Source: Paraburkholderia gardini (GTDB lineage: Bacteria > Pseudomonadota > Gammaproteobacteria > Burkholderiales > Burkholderiaceae). From it: DNA of 64,000 nt. The stretch spans positions 1 through 64,000 of the forward strand of contig NZ_CAJQYY010000026.1 in the NCBI RefSeq assembly GCF_907164575.1. Reading direction: 5' to 3'. Under the pieces are notes generated by a model, which made no database searches, had not been told where the DNA came from, and saw nothing but the letters and a program-made list of their open reading frames with translations. Below, in pieces: positions 53,114 to 61,454 of the stretch. Made by a program: the position numbers and the translations under genes. Every line of letters starts with the position of its first letter. The first letter of the stretch is position 1.

Positions 53114-53866
53114 TCAGTACGTCGCGCGGCCGCCGGACAGATCGAACACCGAACCCGTGCTGAACGCGCAGTCTTCGGAAGACAACCAGAGAATCAGCGA
53201 TGCCGCTTCTTCAGGCAGCAAAAAGCGGTTCATCGGAATCTTCGAGAGCATGTAGTCGATGTGCTCCTGCGCCATCGAATCGAAGATTTCTGTTTTTGCC
53301 GCAGCGGGCGTGACCGCGTTGACGAGAATATTGCTGGTGGCGAGTTCCTTGCCGAGCGACTTCGTGAGCCCGATGAGGCCGGCCTTCGAAGCGCTGTAGT
53401 GCGACGCGTTCGGATTGCCCTCCTTGCCCGCGACCGACGCAATGTTGACGATGCGTCCGTACCCCTGCTTCAGCATCTGCGGAACGATGGCGCGGCTGGT
53501 CAGATACGGGCCGATCAGGTTCACGTCGATCACGCGCCGCCATACGTCGGGCTCGAGCTCCCACGTTTTGCCGTTGCCGCCCGTGATACCCGCGCAGTTG
53601 ACCAGCACATGGATCGCGCCGTGTTGCTCGATGGTCCGGGCGGTTGCCTGTGCAACGGACGCTTCGCTCGTCAGTTCGACGACTTCGGAGGTGACCTTGC
53701 CGTGTTCGGCCAGTTCGCGCTCGCTGCGCGCGAGACGATCGGCATCGACATCCCAGAGGGCGACGGATGCGCCCGACTGCAGCGCCCGCTGCGCCACCGC
53801 GTAGCCGATACCGCGCGCCCCACCGGTGATGACGACGACGCGGTTGTCCAGATCGATACGGTTCAT
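53114..53866 (-). CDS. SDR dehydrogenase, probable 2-keto-3-deoxy-L-rhamnonate 4-dehydrogenase (LRA5-like)
   Basis: In the 250 residues, the cofactor motif is ITGGARGIGYAVA, the active site YSASKAGLIG, and the C-terminus DCAFSTGSVFDLSGGRATY, which I associate with keto-deoxy sugar-acid dehydrogenases. It would oxidise 2-keto-3-deoxy-L-rhamnonate to the 2,4-diketo acid. AGGAGACAGCA places the start at ATG 53866. It is first in its group. The hydrolase that would split the diketo acid into pyruvate and lactate is not in the window. Confidence 0.82.
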   Translation of the reverse strand: MNRIDLDNRVVVITGGARGIGYAVAQRALQSGASVALWDVDADRLARSERELAEHGKVTSEVVELTSEASVAQATARTIEQHGAIHVLVNCAGITGGNGKTWELEPDVWRRVIDVNLIGPYLTSRAIVPQMLKQGYGRIVNIASVAGKEGNPNASHYSASKAGLIGLTKSLGKELATSNILVNAVTPAAAKTEIFDSMAQEHIDYMLSKIPMNRFLLPEEAASLILWLSSEDCAFSTGSVFDLSGGRATY

Positions 53867-54081
53867 TGCTGTCTCCTGCAATTGGCTTGAATGTTTATGT
53901 CACCAATATAAGGGCAGACCGATAGCGCAACAATTCGAGTATTCGATGCGGTGATAACAAAAGCGGATTGGAGAGGTGGACACGCAGAAGGACGTACCGG
54001 CGACTCCTGGCAAACCAATCCGTTCGGGCTTCGCGCGAACTCCCCCGCTTGCCCGGCGAATTTATCCCTCGCGATCAAATA

Positions 54082-54141
54082 TTAAGGTATAAATTTGACA
54101 CACATCTCTTTTATACCTTAACATGCAAACATGAGGTATAA
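54082..54141 (+). promoter_or_regulatory. Promoter with AGGTATAA operator set for nucleotidyltransferase gene
   Basis: TTAAGGTATAA (54082-54092) and TTATACCTTAA (54111-54121) are exact 11-bp inverted copies 18 bases apart. A third AGGTATAA lies at 54134-54141, running into the ribosome site. TTGACA (54095-54100) and TAACAT (54119-54124) give an 18-base-spaced promoter between the arms, so a bound repressor would cover it. Confidence 0.72.
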
Positions 54142-54154
54142 GGAGTTGATAGCA

Positions 54155-55192
54155 ATGACCAGCTTCCACAATGACGCACTGCAAACGCTGTATTCCTCTG
54201 TCACCGAGCGCGCCAGCACGCAATCTCACATCCCGCTGCATTCTCCTGGCTCCGCTGCGCAGAAGACCGTAGACGGGAAAACGTACACCTACTGGCGGGT
54301 GTATCTTGCGTCAGGAAAGCACAAGGAAACCTCATTAGGTCGAGCGGGAGAGCCCGCTACCGCCGCTGCGCTCGAGGCAAGACTACTCGAGAGCACGGAG
54401 ATGCGCGTGCTTGCCACCGACGTCCAGGTCCTGCGTAAGGCGAGCTTTGCTGCTGCCGACAATTCTTCGACGCTAACGCTCGCAACGCTCTTTAACGCCG
54501 CCATCTTCAGCCACGGCGGAGTGCTCGTCGGATCCCACGCATTTGGTGCGCTACTGAACGGCCTCGGCGTTCGTCTGCCTGCGAACTACAGGACCGAGGA
54601 TATCGACATCGGAAGCACGGGGACCATTTCGGTGGCCATCCCGGAAAACCGCAGCTTTCTCGACATCCTGCGTGACAGCGGTATTCCTTTTATCGAGGTG
54701 CCAGAACTGGACACACGAAAGCCGTCAACCTCGTTCAAGGTTCGAGGACAACCCCTCAAGGTGGACTTGCTCGTGCCGGGCACCGAGGCATACGAAACGA
54801 AGGCCTTGCCCCAGTTGCGCGCACACGCGACAGGGCTTCCGTACTTCAGGTATCTGGTATCAAACCCGGCGCGCGGCTTTATCCTTGGCAAGGAACATGT
54901 GGTCCCGGTGATGCTGCCGGACCCCGCGAGATTTGCCCTTCACAAGCTTGTCGTCAGCACGCTTCGCGACCCGTCGCATGCACTCAAGGCAGACAAGGAC
55001 CGGCGGCAGGCCGCAGTGCTGATTGACGCGCTCACAGAAAAGTTTCCAGACTGGCTGACGACAGCTGCCAACGACCTGGAGAAGCGCGCCCGCCCCCGGG
55101 TTGCCAGGGCGGCCGCCCAAACCCTGAACCTTGCTCCTGGCTTGTCGGAACGCGCCCAGGATTTCCTGGCTGATTTAGGGACTCACGCGTAG
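54155..55192 (+). CDS. Nucleotidyltransferase-fold protein (GSU2403-like)
   Basis: The 345-residue protein has GVLVGSHAFGALLNGLGVRL followed by YRTEDIDIGS, the G-S motif plus DxD of the nucleotidyltransferase fold. A third acidic residue is expected in LKVDLLVPG. Length and pattern fit the GSU2403-type family, related in fold to AbiEii-like enzymes. AAGGAG with a 9-base spacer sets the start at ATG 54155; ATG 54131 lies before it. Codon use and base composition look lower in GC than the flanks, suggesting acquisition. The partner or substrate is unknown; a defence or tRNA-modifying role is speculative. Confidence 0.75.
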   Translation: MTSFHNDALQTLYSSVTERASTQSHIPLHSPGSAAQKTVDGKTYTYWRVYLASGKHKETSLGRAGEPATAAALEARLLESTEMRVLATDVQVLRKASFAAADNSSTLTLATLFNAAIFSHGGVLVGSHAFGALLNGLGVRLPANYRTEDIDIGSTGTISVAIPENRSFLDILRDSGIPFIEVPELDTRKPSTSFKVRGQPLKVDLLVPGTEAYETKALPQLRAHATGLPYFRYLVSNPARGFILGKEHVVPVMLPDPARFALHKLVVSTLRDPSHALKADKDRRQAAVLIDALTEKFPDWLTTAANDLEKRARPRVARAAAQTLNLAPGLSERAQDFLADLGTHA

Positions 55193-55301
55193 CCGAACGC
55201 ACGGTGCGCAACCAGATCGCTTCGCTGATGCAAAAGATGTCGTGTAGCAGACAATCGGAACTCGTCCGGCCAGGCTCGTTGCTGCGTTAGGGACGCTTTA
55301 G
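55189..55301 (+). pseudogene. LuxR-type HTH regulator remnant
   Basis: Starting at the nucleotidyltransferase stop, the plus strand reads VAERTVRNQIASLMQKMSCS then RQSELV, which is the recognition part of a LuxR/GerE HTH. A one-base shift then gives PARLVAALGTL and a stop at 55299-55301. Only about 35 codons remain. It looks like the 3' end of a regulator gene truncated where the nucleotidyltransferase island joins the chromosome. Confidence 0.6.
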
Positions 55302-55349
55302 CGAGCAGCTGCGCAAACTTTAGCGCCCGCGCAACGTCGCTCACGACAA

Positions 55350-56057
55350 TCAGGCTGCCGCGCTCACGGCATGCGCGCGACGCAGACGTTCGCGGCTGTT
55401 GCTCAGATGCATCCGCATCGCGGCACGCGCGTCGTCGGCATCCTGGCGTTCGATCGCGCGATAAATCTGCTCGTGCTCGTTCAGCACGTTACGCAGATGC
55501 TCGACGTGATCCAGCTCGGCAATCTCCGCGGACCCGAGCCGCGTACGCGGACTCACCGCGCGGCCCAGCTGGCTGAGCACATCGAAGAAGTAGCGATTCC
55601 CGCTTGCCCGCGCAATCTGCAGATGAAATTCGATGTCGTGCGCCAGCACGTCGGTGCTGCCGCGTTCGAGCTCGGCGCCGAAGCGGTCAAGTGCGCTGCG
55701 AATCTGCTGGAGATGCTGTGCCGTGCGCCGGCCCGCCGCCAGCGCAGCCGAAGCCGATTCGACGTCGATCCGGAACTCGATGATGGCCATGACGTCGAGC
55801 ATGCTCGAAAGATCCGCCACCGGAAGGCGCATCCGCTCTTCCTTCTCCGGCTCGCATACAAACGTGCCGATGCCGTGGCGTGTCTCGACCACATTGGCCG
55901 CCTGCAGCCGCGAGATCGCCTCGCGAACCACGGACCGGCTCACGGAGAGCTGCTTCATCATTTCCACCTCGGTGGGAATCCTGTCGCCGGGCCTCAGGGC
56001 CCCGCGGCGGATCTCCCCGGAGAGGGTGGCCACTACCTTTTCAGTCAGACTGCTCAT
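55350..56057 (-). CDS. FadR/GntR-family regulator (FCD) 1
   Basis: In the 235 residues the winged HTH is at about 5-70 (IRRGALRPGDRIPTEVEMMK, LSVSRSVVREAISRLQAANV, RHGIGTFV) and the FCD domain at about 90-225 with FHLQIARASGNRYF and NEHEQIYRAIERQDADDARA. It is closely similar in layout to the divergent regulator at 56327 and probably arose by duplication. It likely controls sugar-acid genes; TGTC-type sites lie in its upstream region. Confidence 0.9.
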   Translation of the reverse strand: MSSLTEKVVATLSGEIRRGALRPGDRIPTEVEMMKQLSVSRSVVREAISRLQAANVVETRHGIGTFVCEPEKEERMRLPVADLSSMLDVMAIIEFRIDVESASAALAAGRRTAQHLQQIRSALDRFGAELERGSTDVLAHDIEFHLQIARASGNRYFFDVLSQLGRAVSPRTRLGSAEIAELDHVEHLRNVLNEHEQIYRAIERQDADDARAAMRMHLSNSRERLRRAHAVSAAA

Positions 56058-56107
56058 CGGTGGTTTGCTGGGTAATCAACGGGAAATACGGCAACGGGAA
56101 ACACCGG

Positions 56108-56137
56108 TGTCGTCCGGGTGAGAGATGTCATCCGACG
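56108..56137. promoter_or_regulatory. Two TGTC-TCCG(AC) sites upstream of the left FCD regulator
   Basis: TGTCGTCCGG at 56108-56117 and TGTCATCCGACG at 56126-56137 resemble the operator sites at 56259 and 57417. They lie 51-80 bases before the ATG of the leftward regulator gene. Confidence 0.5.
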
Positions 56138-56251
56138 TCTCGGCGAGCGACAATCATAGCGCCAGCGCGGCGCAATGGCGATGCATCGGGTGCAATTCGG
56201 CCATCATTGGCAACGCAAACGCTTCGAAACCGGCCCTGCAGGAATCGCGTA

Positions 56252-56279
56252 TTGGCATCGTTGTCGGACAACGTATAAT
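56252..56279 (+). promoter_or_regulatory. Promoter with embedded palindromic operator for right FCD regulator
   Basis: TTGGCA (56252-56257), a 16-base spacer and a perfect TATAAT (56274-56279) form a strong promoter. The spacer contains CGTTGTCGGACAACG (56259-56273), a perfect 15-bp palindrome, so the bound repressor would exclude RNA polymerase. Autorepression is expected. Confidence 0.8.
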
Positions 56280-56326
56280 CAAAAGATAATACTGAAAACG
56301 ACAGCGCATCTATCAGGAGTCTTTCC

Positions 56327-57079
56327 ATGGCCTCGTCCCCAACCCCGGCGCCCCAACGCGTGCGCGGCAGCCTTGCGGACCTCGTGGTGAATTACGTCAG
56401 GGAACAGGTCGCGTCGAACGCCCTGAAACCGGGCGATCAACTGCCGACCGAAACCGCCTTGATGTCCCTGCTCGGCGTCAGCCGTACGGTTGTGCGCGAA
56501 GCCATTTCGCGCCTTCAGGCGAGCGCCGTGATCGAGACGCGGCACGGCATCGGCAGCTTCGTGCTGGAACCGCGTCACCAGCCGCTCGGCCTCGACATGG
56601 TCCCCGCGACGACGCTGAACGATCTCCTGTCGGTGCTGGAACTGCGCATCAGCCTCGAAACGGAATGCGCGGGCCTGGCCGCGCAGCGCGCGAAAGAGCA
56701 GGACATCGCGAACATCCGCGCCGCGCTCGAAGCCGTCGAGGAAACGAACCGTGCAGGCGGCGACAGCACGGCCGCGGATTTGCGGTTCCACGTCTCGGTG
56801 GCACACGCGACAGGCAACCGGTATTTCGTCGACATCCTCACGCAAATGGGCGCGGCGCTGATTCCGCGTCACCGTATCGACTCACCGGGCATCGCGCGCA
56901 GCGATCCGGCTGCGTACATGACACGCGTCAACATCGAACACGAAAGCATTCTCGACGCGATCACCCGACGCGACCCGGAGGGCGCGCGCGCCGCGATGCG
57001 GATGCATCTGTCGAGCAGCCGCGAACGCCTGCGCCGCGCAAGCCAGACGCCGGAAGAAAGCGCGGAAGGTCTTGTCTGA
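56327..57079 (+). CDS. FadR/GntR-family regulator (FCD) 2, probable glucarate regulator
   Basis: In the 250 residues the winged HTH is at about 12-80 (REQVASNALKPGDQLPTETA, SRTVVREAISRLQASAVIET, RHGIGSFVLE) and the FCD domain at about 95-235 with RFHVSVAHATGNRYFVDI and EHESILDAITRRDPEGARAA. AGGAG with TCTTTCC spacing precedes ATG 56327. A strong terminator follows directly, so it is monocistronic. Sites like its own operator lie before the glucarate permease gene, which makes it the likely repressor of gudP-gudD. Confidence 0.9.
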   Translation: MASSPTPAPQRVRGSLADLVVNYVREQVASNALKPGDQLPTETALMSLLGVSRTVVREAISRLQASAVIETRHGIGSFVLEPRHQPLGLDMVPATTLNDLLSVLELRISLETECAGLAAQRAKEQDIANIRAALEAVEETNRAGGDSTAADLRFHVSVAHATGNRYFVDILTQMGAALIPRHRIDSPGIARSDPAAYMTRVNIEHESILDAITRRDPEGARAAMRMHLSSSRERLRRASQTPEESAEGLV

Positions 57080-57100
57080 CGCGTCCGGCAATCCAGCAGG

Positions 57101-57126
57101 AAAGCGGCCGCCGGCCGCTTTTTTTT
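57101..57126 (+). terminator. Rho-independent terminator after FCD regulator 2
   Basis: AAAGCGGCC and GGCCGCTTT form a 9-bp stem around GCC, running into a tract of eight T on the plus strand. It lies 22 bases after the stop codon. Confidence 0.92.
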
Positions 57127-57525
57127 GCGCGGATGGAGCCGGCGTCGCTCCACTCGCCCTCGCCGCGCCCGCCTAAATGAACCGCGCCAGGCCCCGCTCC
57201 CGGTTCAATCGCCGAACGGCTGGCCTGAAAACCCGCCGGGACATCGCGATGTCAGGATTCTTCGATAAAAATCTCAACATCGGTCATCAGATCACATATC
57301 ATCGCTGGCCCCGAAATCACCTTCCCGGAATCCAGTAAAATCCTGTATTACAGGCATTTAAAGCCAAAAATACGGGTAAACACTACATTGGAAAACGCCA
57401 CTCCGAAAGAGTAGACTGTCGTCCGACAACATACAACACACAGGCTTGCAGACCCTCATCGTCGACCCCGCCTGCACCGTACTGCGTCCGATCAGGCCCG
57501 CACACCGGCCAATACTGGAGACATC
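57127..57525. other. Intergenic region before glucarate permease gene
   Basis: About 400 bases without a gene. CCTGT-ATT-ACAGG (57342-57354) is an exact short palindrome in an AT-richer stretch. TTGGAA (57388-57393) and TAGACT (57412-57417) may be the promoter of the permease gene. Confidence 0.45.
57417..57428. promoter_or_regulatory. TGTC-GTCC-GACA operator before glucarate permease
   Basis: TGTCGTCCGACA is a dyad whose right half, read on the other strand as GTTGTCGGAC, equals the left ten bases of the operator at 56260. It overlaps the presumed -10 region. Confidence 0.65.
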
Positions 57526-58857
57526 TTGACATCTACTTTCGCCACCTCGACCGACCTGCTTGACTCAGCGGTCTCCAAGGTCAAACGGCATGTGCTGCCG
57601 CTCTTTCTCCTGATGTTTATCGCGAACTACATCGACCGCGTCAACATCGGCTTTGCTAACGCGCACATGCAGACGGATCTGGGCCTCGGCGCTGCTGCCT
57701 ACGGGTTCGGCAGTGGCCTCTTCTTCGTCGGCTATGCGCTCTTCGAGGTGCCGTCGAACGTGTTGATGCAGAAGTACGGCGCGCGCGCCTGGCTCACGCG
57801 CATCATGGGCACGTGGGGCATCGTGGCCGCCGCGATGGCGTTCGTCTGGAACGATACGTCGTTCTATGTGCTGCGATTCCTGCTGGGCATCGCCGAGGCC
57901 GGGTTCTTCCCCGGCGTCGTTTTCTACTTCACGCAATGGCTGCCGCAAAAAGAGCGCGGCAAGGCCATCGCGGTTTTCCTTTCGGGGTCGGCGATCGCAT
58001 CCGTGCTTTCCGGCCCGATCACCGGCGCCCTGCTTTCGATCCAGGGTGCCGGGCTTCACGGCTGGCAGTGGATGTTTCTCATCGAAGGCGGCTTTTCGGT
58101 CTTGCTGTGCGGCGTGAGCTGGATGCTGCTGAAGTCCCGCATCGGCGACGCCACGTGGCTCACGGCTGACGAACGGAAGATTCTCGCGTCGTCCATCGCC
58201 GCCGAGCAGGCCGAGCGCGACGCCCACGGCACCGCCCGTGTGCCGACGATGAAGCTGCTGAAAGATCCGCAGATCCTGCTGTTCTGCTTCCTGTACTTCG
58301 CGATTCAACTGACGATCTACGCCGCCACCTTCTGGCTTCCGACGATCATCAGAAAGATGGGCAGCCTCTCGGATTTCCAGGTGGGGCTCTTCAACACCAT
58401 CCCCTGGCTGATCGCGATGGTCGCGATGTACTGTTTTGCGGTACTTTCTGCAAAATGGCGCTTTCAGCAGGCCTGGCTCGCCACGGCGCTCGTGATTGCC
58501 GCATGCGGGCTGTTCGCTTCGACGTCGGGCAATCCGGTCCTGTCGTTTGTCGCCATCTGCTTTTCCGCCATCGGATTCAAGGCCGCTTCGTCGCTTTTCT
58601 GGCCGATTCCCCAGGGCTACCTCGATGCCCGTGTGGCGGCTGCCGTGATTGCACTCATCAACTCTGTCGGAAATCTGGGAGGGTTCTTCGCACCTGCCGC
58701 GTTTGGTTACCTCCAGCAGCACACCGGCTCGATTTCCGGTGGCCTGTACGGGTTGGGCGTGGCGTCGCTCATCGCGGCGGCAGCCGGCTTTTTTACCCGC
58801 AACCGTCTCGTGAATCGCGACGCGCCGGTAGAGGCCGTCCACAGCAAGGCTCACTGA
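57526..58857 (+). CDS. gudP: Glucarate/galactarate-type MFS permease (ACS family)
   Basis: The 443 residues have twelve TM segments and ACS motifs NYIDRVNIGFANAHMQTDLG, GYALFEVPSNVLMQKYGARA, FLLGIAEAGFFPGVVFYFTQ and WLPQKERGKA. A TTG start at 57526 is used because GGAG lies nine bases before it. It is followed by glucarate dehydratase after 72 bases, so proton-coupled uptake of D-glucarate (possibly galactarate) is the expected job. Confidence 0.88.
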   Translation: MTSTFATSTDLLDSAVSKVKRHVLPLFLLMFIANYIDRVNIGFANAHMQTDLGLGAAAYGFGSGLFFVGYALFEVPSNVLMQKYGARAWLTRIMGTWGIVAAAMAFVWNDTSFYVLRFLLGIAEAGFFPGVVFYFTQWLPQKERGKAIAVFLSGSAIASVLSGPITGALLSIQGAGLHGWQWMFLIEGGFSVLLCGVSWMLLKSRIGDATWLTADERKILASSIAAEQAERDAHGTARVPTMKLLKDPQILLFCFLYFAIQLTIYAATFWLPTIIRKMGSLSDFQVGLFNTIPWLIAMVAMYCFAVLSAKWRFQQAWLATALVIAACGLFASTSGNPVLSFVAICFSAIGFKAASSLFWPIPQGYLDARVAAAVIALINSVGNLGGFFAPAAFGYLQQHTGSISGGLYGLGVASLIAAAAGFFTRNRLVNRDAPVEAVHSKAH

Positions 58858-58929
58858 CCGCCCGGGGCGGATGTTCAACCCACAGCAACCCGACTCCCGC
58901 CAGCCGGCTTCTCAAACATACAAGGTTCA

Positions 58930-60291
58930 ATGCTCATGTCCACTCCTACCCTGCAATCGAACGCCACGCCGAAGGTCACCGAACTGCGCGTCGTGCCCGT
59001 CGCCGGCCGCGACAGCATGTTGCTGAACCTGAGCGGCGCGCACGGCCCGTTCTTCACGCGTAACGTGGTCATCCTGCGCGACAGCGCCGGCAATACCGGC
59101 GTGGGTGAGGTGCCCGGCGGCGAGAGCATCCGCAAGACCATCGACGATGCACGCGGGCTGGTCGTCGGCCAGTCGATCGGCAATCTTCAGGCCGTGCTCA
59201 ACAAGGTGCGCACGCAGTTCGCCGATCGCGACGCGGGCGGACGCGGGCTGCAGACGTTCGACCTGCGCACGACCATTCACGCGGTAACGGCGCTCGAAGC
59301 CGCGCTGCTCGATCTGCTCGGGCAACATCTGGGCGTGCCCGTCGCCGCACTGCTGGGCGAAGGCCAGCAACGCGACGAAGTCGAAATGCTCGGATATCTG
59401 TTCTATATCGGCGACCGCAACAAAACCGACCTGCCGTATGCAGGCGGCGCGGAAGGCGGCGACGACTGGGAGCGCGCGCGCACCGAGGAAGCCATGACGC
59501 CCGAAGCCGTGGTGCGTCTGGCCGAAGCCGCGCAGGCGCGCTATGGCTTTAACGACTTCAAGCTGAAAGGCGGCGTGCTTGCCGGCGACGCCGAAATCGA
59601 AGCGGTGACCGCTCTGGCGGAGCGCTTTCCGAACGCCCGTGTGACGCTCGATCCGAATGGCGCGTGGTCGCTGGCGGAAGCGATCCGTCTTTGCCGCGAC
59701 CAGCACGACGTGCTCGCGTATGCAGAAGATCCGTGCGGCGCGGAGAACGGCTACTCGGGCCGCGAAGTGATGGCTGAATTCCGTCGCGCAACCGGTCTGC
59801 CGACCGCCACCAACATGATTGCCACGGACTGGCGCCAGATGGGTCACGCGATCCAGCTGCAATCCGTCGACATTCCGCTCGCCGATCCGCACTTCTGGAC
59901 CATGCAGGGCTCGGTACGTGTCGCGCAGATGTGCAACGAATGGGGCCTGACCTGGGGTTCGCATTCGAACAATCACTTCGACATTTCGCTCGCGATGTTC
60001 ACCCAGGTCGCGGCTGCCGCGCCCGGCAAGATCACCGCCATCGACACGCACTGGATCTGGCAGGACGGGCAGTTTCTGACACGCGAGCCGCTACAGATCG
60101 TCGGCGGCAAGGTGAAGGTGCCGGAAAAGGCGGGCCTCGGTGTCGAACTCGATATGGACGCACTCGGGAAAGCCCACGCGCTGTATCAAGAGCATGGCCT
60201 CGGCGCCCGCGATGACGGTGTCGCCATGCAATATCTGATTCCGAACTGGAAGTTCGACAACAAACGGCCGTGCCTCGTGCGCGGGGGCTGA
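58930..60291 (+). CDS. gudD: Glucarate dehydratase
   Basis: The 453-residue enolase-superfamily enzyme dehydrates D-glucarate to 5-keto-4-deoxyglucarate. Signatures: TRNVVILRDSAGNTGVGEVP, GESIRKTIDDAR, the KxK motif in FNDFKLKGGVLAGD, metal ligands in VTLDPNGAWSL and YAEDPCGAENGYSGREVMAE, TNMIATDWRQMGHA, and the catalytic histidine in WGSHSNNHFDISLAMF. The length is standard. ATG 58936 is a possible alternative start. The next step enzyme (a DHDPS-type KDG dehydratase) is not adjacent; the gene at 41565 is a distant candidate. Confidence 0.95.
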   Translation: MLMSTPTLQSNATPKVTELRVVPVAGRDSMLLNLSGAHGPFFTRNVVILRDSAGNTGVGEVPGGESIRKTIDDARGLVVGQSIGNLQAVLNKVRTQFADRDAGGRGLQTFDLRTTIHAVTALEAALLDLLGQHLGVPVAALLGEGQQRDEVEMLGYLFYIGDRNKTDLPYAGGAEGGDDWERARTEEAMTPEAVVRLAEAAQARYGFNDFKLKGGVLAGDAEIEAVTALAERFPNARVTLDPNGAWSLAEAIRLCRDQHDVLAYAEDPCGAENGYSGREVMAEFRRATGLPTATNMIATDWRQMGHAIQLQSVDIPLADPHFWTMQGSVRVAQMCNEWGLTWGSHSNNHFDISLAMFTQVAAAAPGKITAIDTHWIWQDGQFLTREPLQIVGGKVKVPEKAGLGVELDMDALGKAHALYQEHGLGARDDGVAMQYLIPNWKFDNKRPCLVRGG

Positions 60292-60938
60292 CGGTCCTGG
60301 CAGCGGGTCCCGCCAACGGTTCGGATCACCCGCCGCCAGAAGCCGGTACGCACGGAAGAACTGCCGGGCCACGCCTCGCGCGATGTCCGGCAATTCATCA
60401 AATTGCCCGCGAAATCCGCTTCGTTTCGCCGGATTGAATGGATGTCCGCGCACCTACACTTGTTTTCATGGAGCGAATCACCGCGCCATCGACGCGGTCC
60501 CCTCCGCGTTGCGTTGAACCGTACCGTTGACCGTTTTTTCACGTAGTGGTTGCAGACGTAGCAGCACTTGCAGTTCGTGGATGAAGCACATTCAAAAAAG
60601 TATCTGGGGTTTGCTGCAGACAACAAAAGAAGGACCGGATGCCGGTAACAGGCAGTCAAGATAGTAACAACCACGTTGTATGCGATGGCGATACGTCGGC
60701 GGGCTTCCACGAGTTCGCGAGACTTTCCATCCTGTCATGCCCCGTTCCCGTGTGGGACGGGGCTTTTTTTCGTCTTCGGGCGGCATGCACAGTGGACGCA
60801 TCCGCGCGCTATATGCTTTAAGCCTGCCTTAATTGTCGGCGATCATCATGCCTGCACGGACTCTGGTCCGAGGCCCCCGGTTCCATTTTCAACGCGTACG
60901 GCCGGGGCCCTGCATTACCGAAGAAGGTTCAAACCATC
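60292..60938. other. 647-base intergenic region, possible small RNA or long leader
   Basis: No convincing protein gene; open frames here lack coding pattern. A TTGACC at about 60529 could start a transcript ending at the strong terminator 60739-60770. That would give a small RNA of roughly 180-200 bases. Confidence 0.4.
60739..60770 (+). terminator. Strong Rho-independent terminator
   Basis: GCCCCGT (60739-60745) pairs with ACGGGGC (60757-60763), with three further CCC/GGG pairs inside, followed by seven T. It is 447 bases after the gudD stop, so it ends either a very long gudD 3' region or a separate RNA. Confidence 0.9.
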
Positions 60939-61412
60939 ATGTCTGGAAAATCGCACATCCGCAAATACACCCAGCCGGCCATGTCGCCGCTGCTGCGCGC
61001 GCTCACGTTTAGCCGGGCCGCACACGAGCCTGTGACACAGGCCATGCTGCTGCAGTGCTACACCGGTCTCGACGCATTCCGCCGTGGTCATGGCTCGCGT
61101 GAACTGTTCACGACGCTCGGCCGGCAGTTGCTGGTCGCTGAGGAGCTTTGCCGCCTCGGTTACGAAAGCGACGACCGCATGGCGATCCAGGAAGCGCACG
61201 CTGCGATGATGCAGATCGATACCGCGGCGCACGAAAACGGCATCTGGGCGACGAGCGGTATCGACTACGCGTGGCTGTGTTTCGCGCTGGACGTCTTTGC
61301 GCGCCAGCTGGCGGCCGCGTCGCTCGAAAGCATTGCGATGGCGGAAGCGAAGATGATCGAAGGGTTGCTCACGGCCGGACGTCTCCCCGCGCTCGCGGAA
61401 ACGTCATCGTAA
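60939..61412 (+). CDS. Conserved hypothetical protein (157 aa), helical
   Basis: No function recognised with confidence. The product is almost entirely helical, for example SPLLRALTFSRAAHEPVTQA, MLLQCYTGLDAFRRGHGSRE, LFTTLGRQLLVAEELCRLGY and SLESIAMAEAKMIEGLLTAG. Similar Burkholderia proteins are sometimes labelled as Fis-family regulators, but I see no HTH here. It has no signal peptide or membrane segment. The ATG follows AAGAAGGTTCAAACCATC. It is a single gene, convergent with the PcaK-like gene. Confidence 0.72.
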   Translation: MSGKSHIRKYTQPAMSPLLRALTFSRAAHEPVTQAMLLQCYTGLDAFRRGHGSRELFTTLGRQLLVAEELCRLGYESDDRMAIQEAHAAMMQIDTAAHENGIWATSGIDYAWLCFALDVFARQLAAASLESIAMAEAKMIEGLLTAGRLPALAETSS

Positions 61413-61454
61413 CGACGTGCTCCGCCCTCTGCGCGCTCTCCGGCCTGGTTGCGC

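Noticed and set aside
60186..60710. A 174-codon minus-strand frame across the end of gudD and the gap
   Set aside because: It overlaps the conserved gudD 3' end, has no ribosome site and shows no domain pattern.
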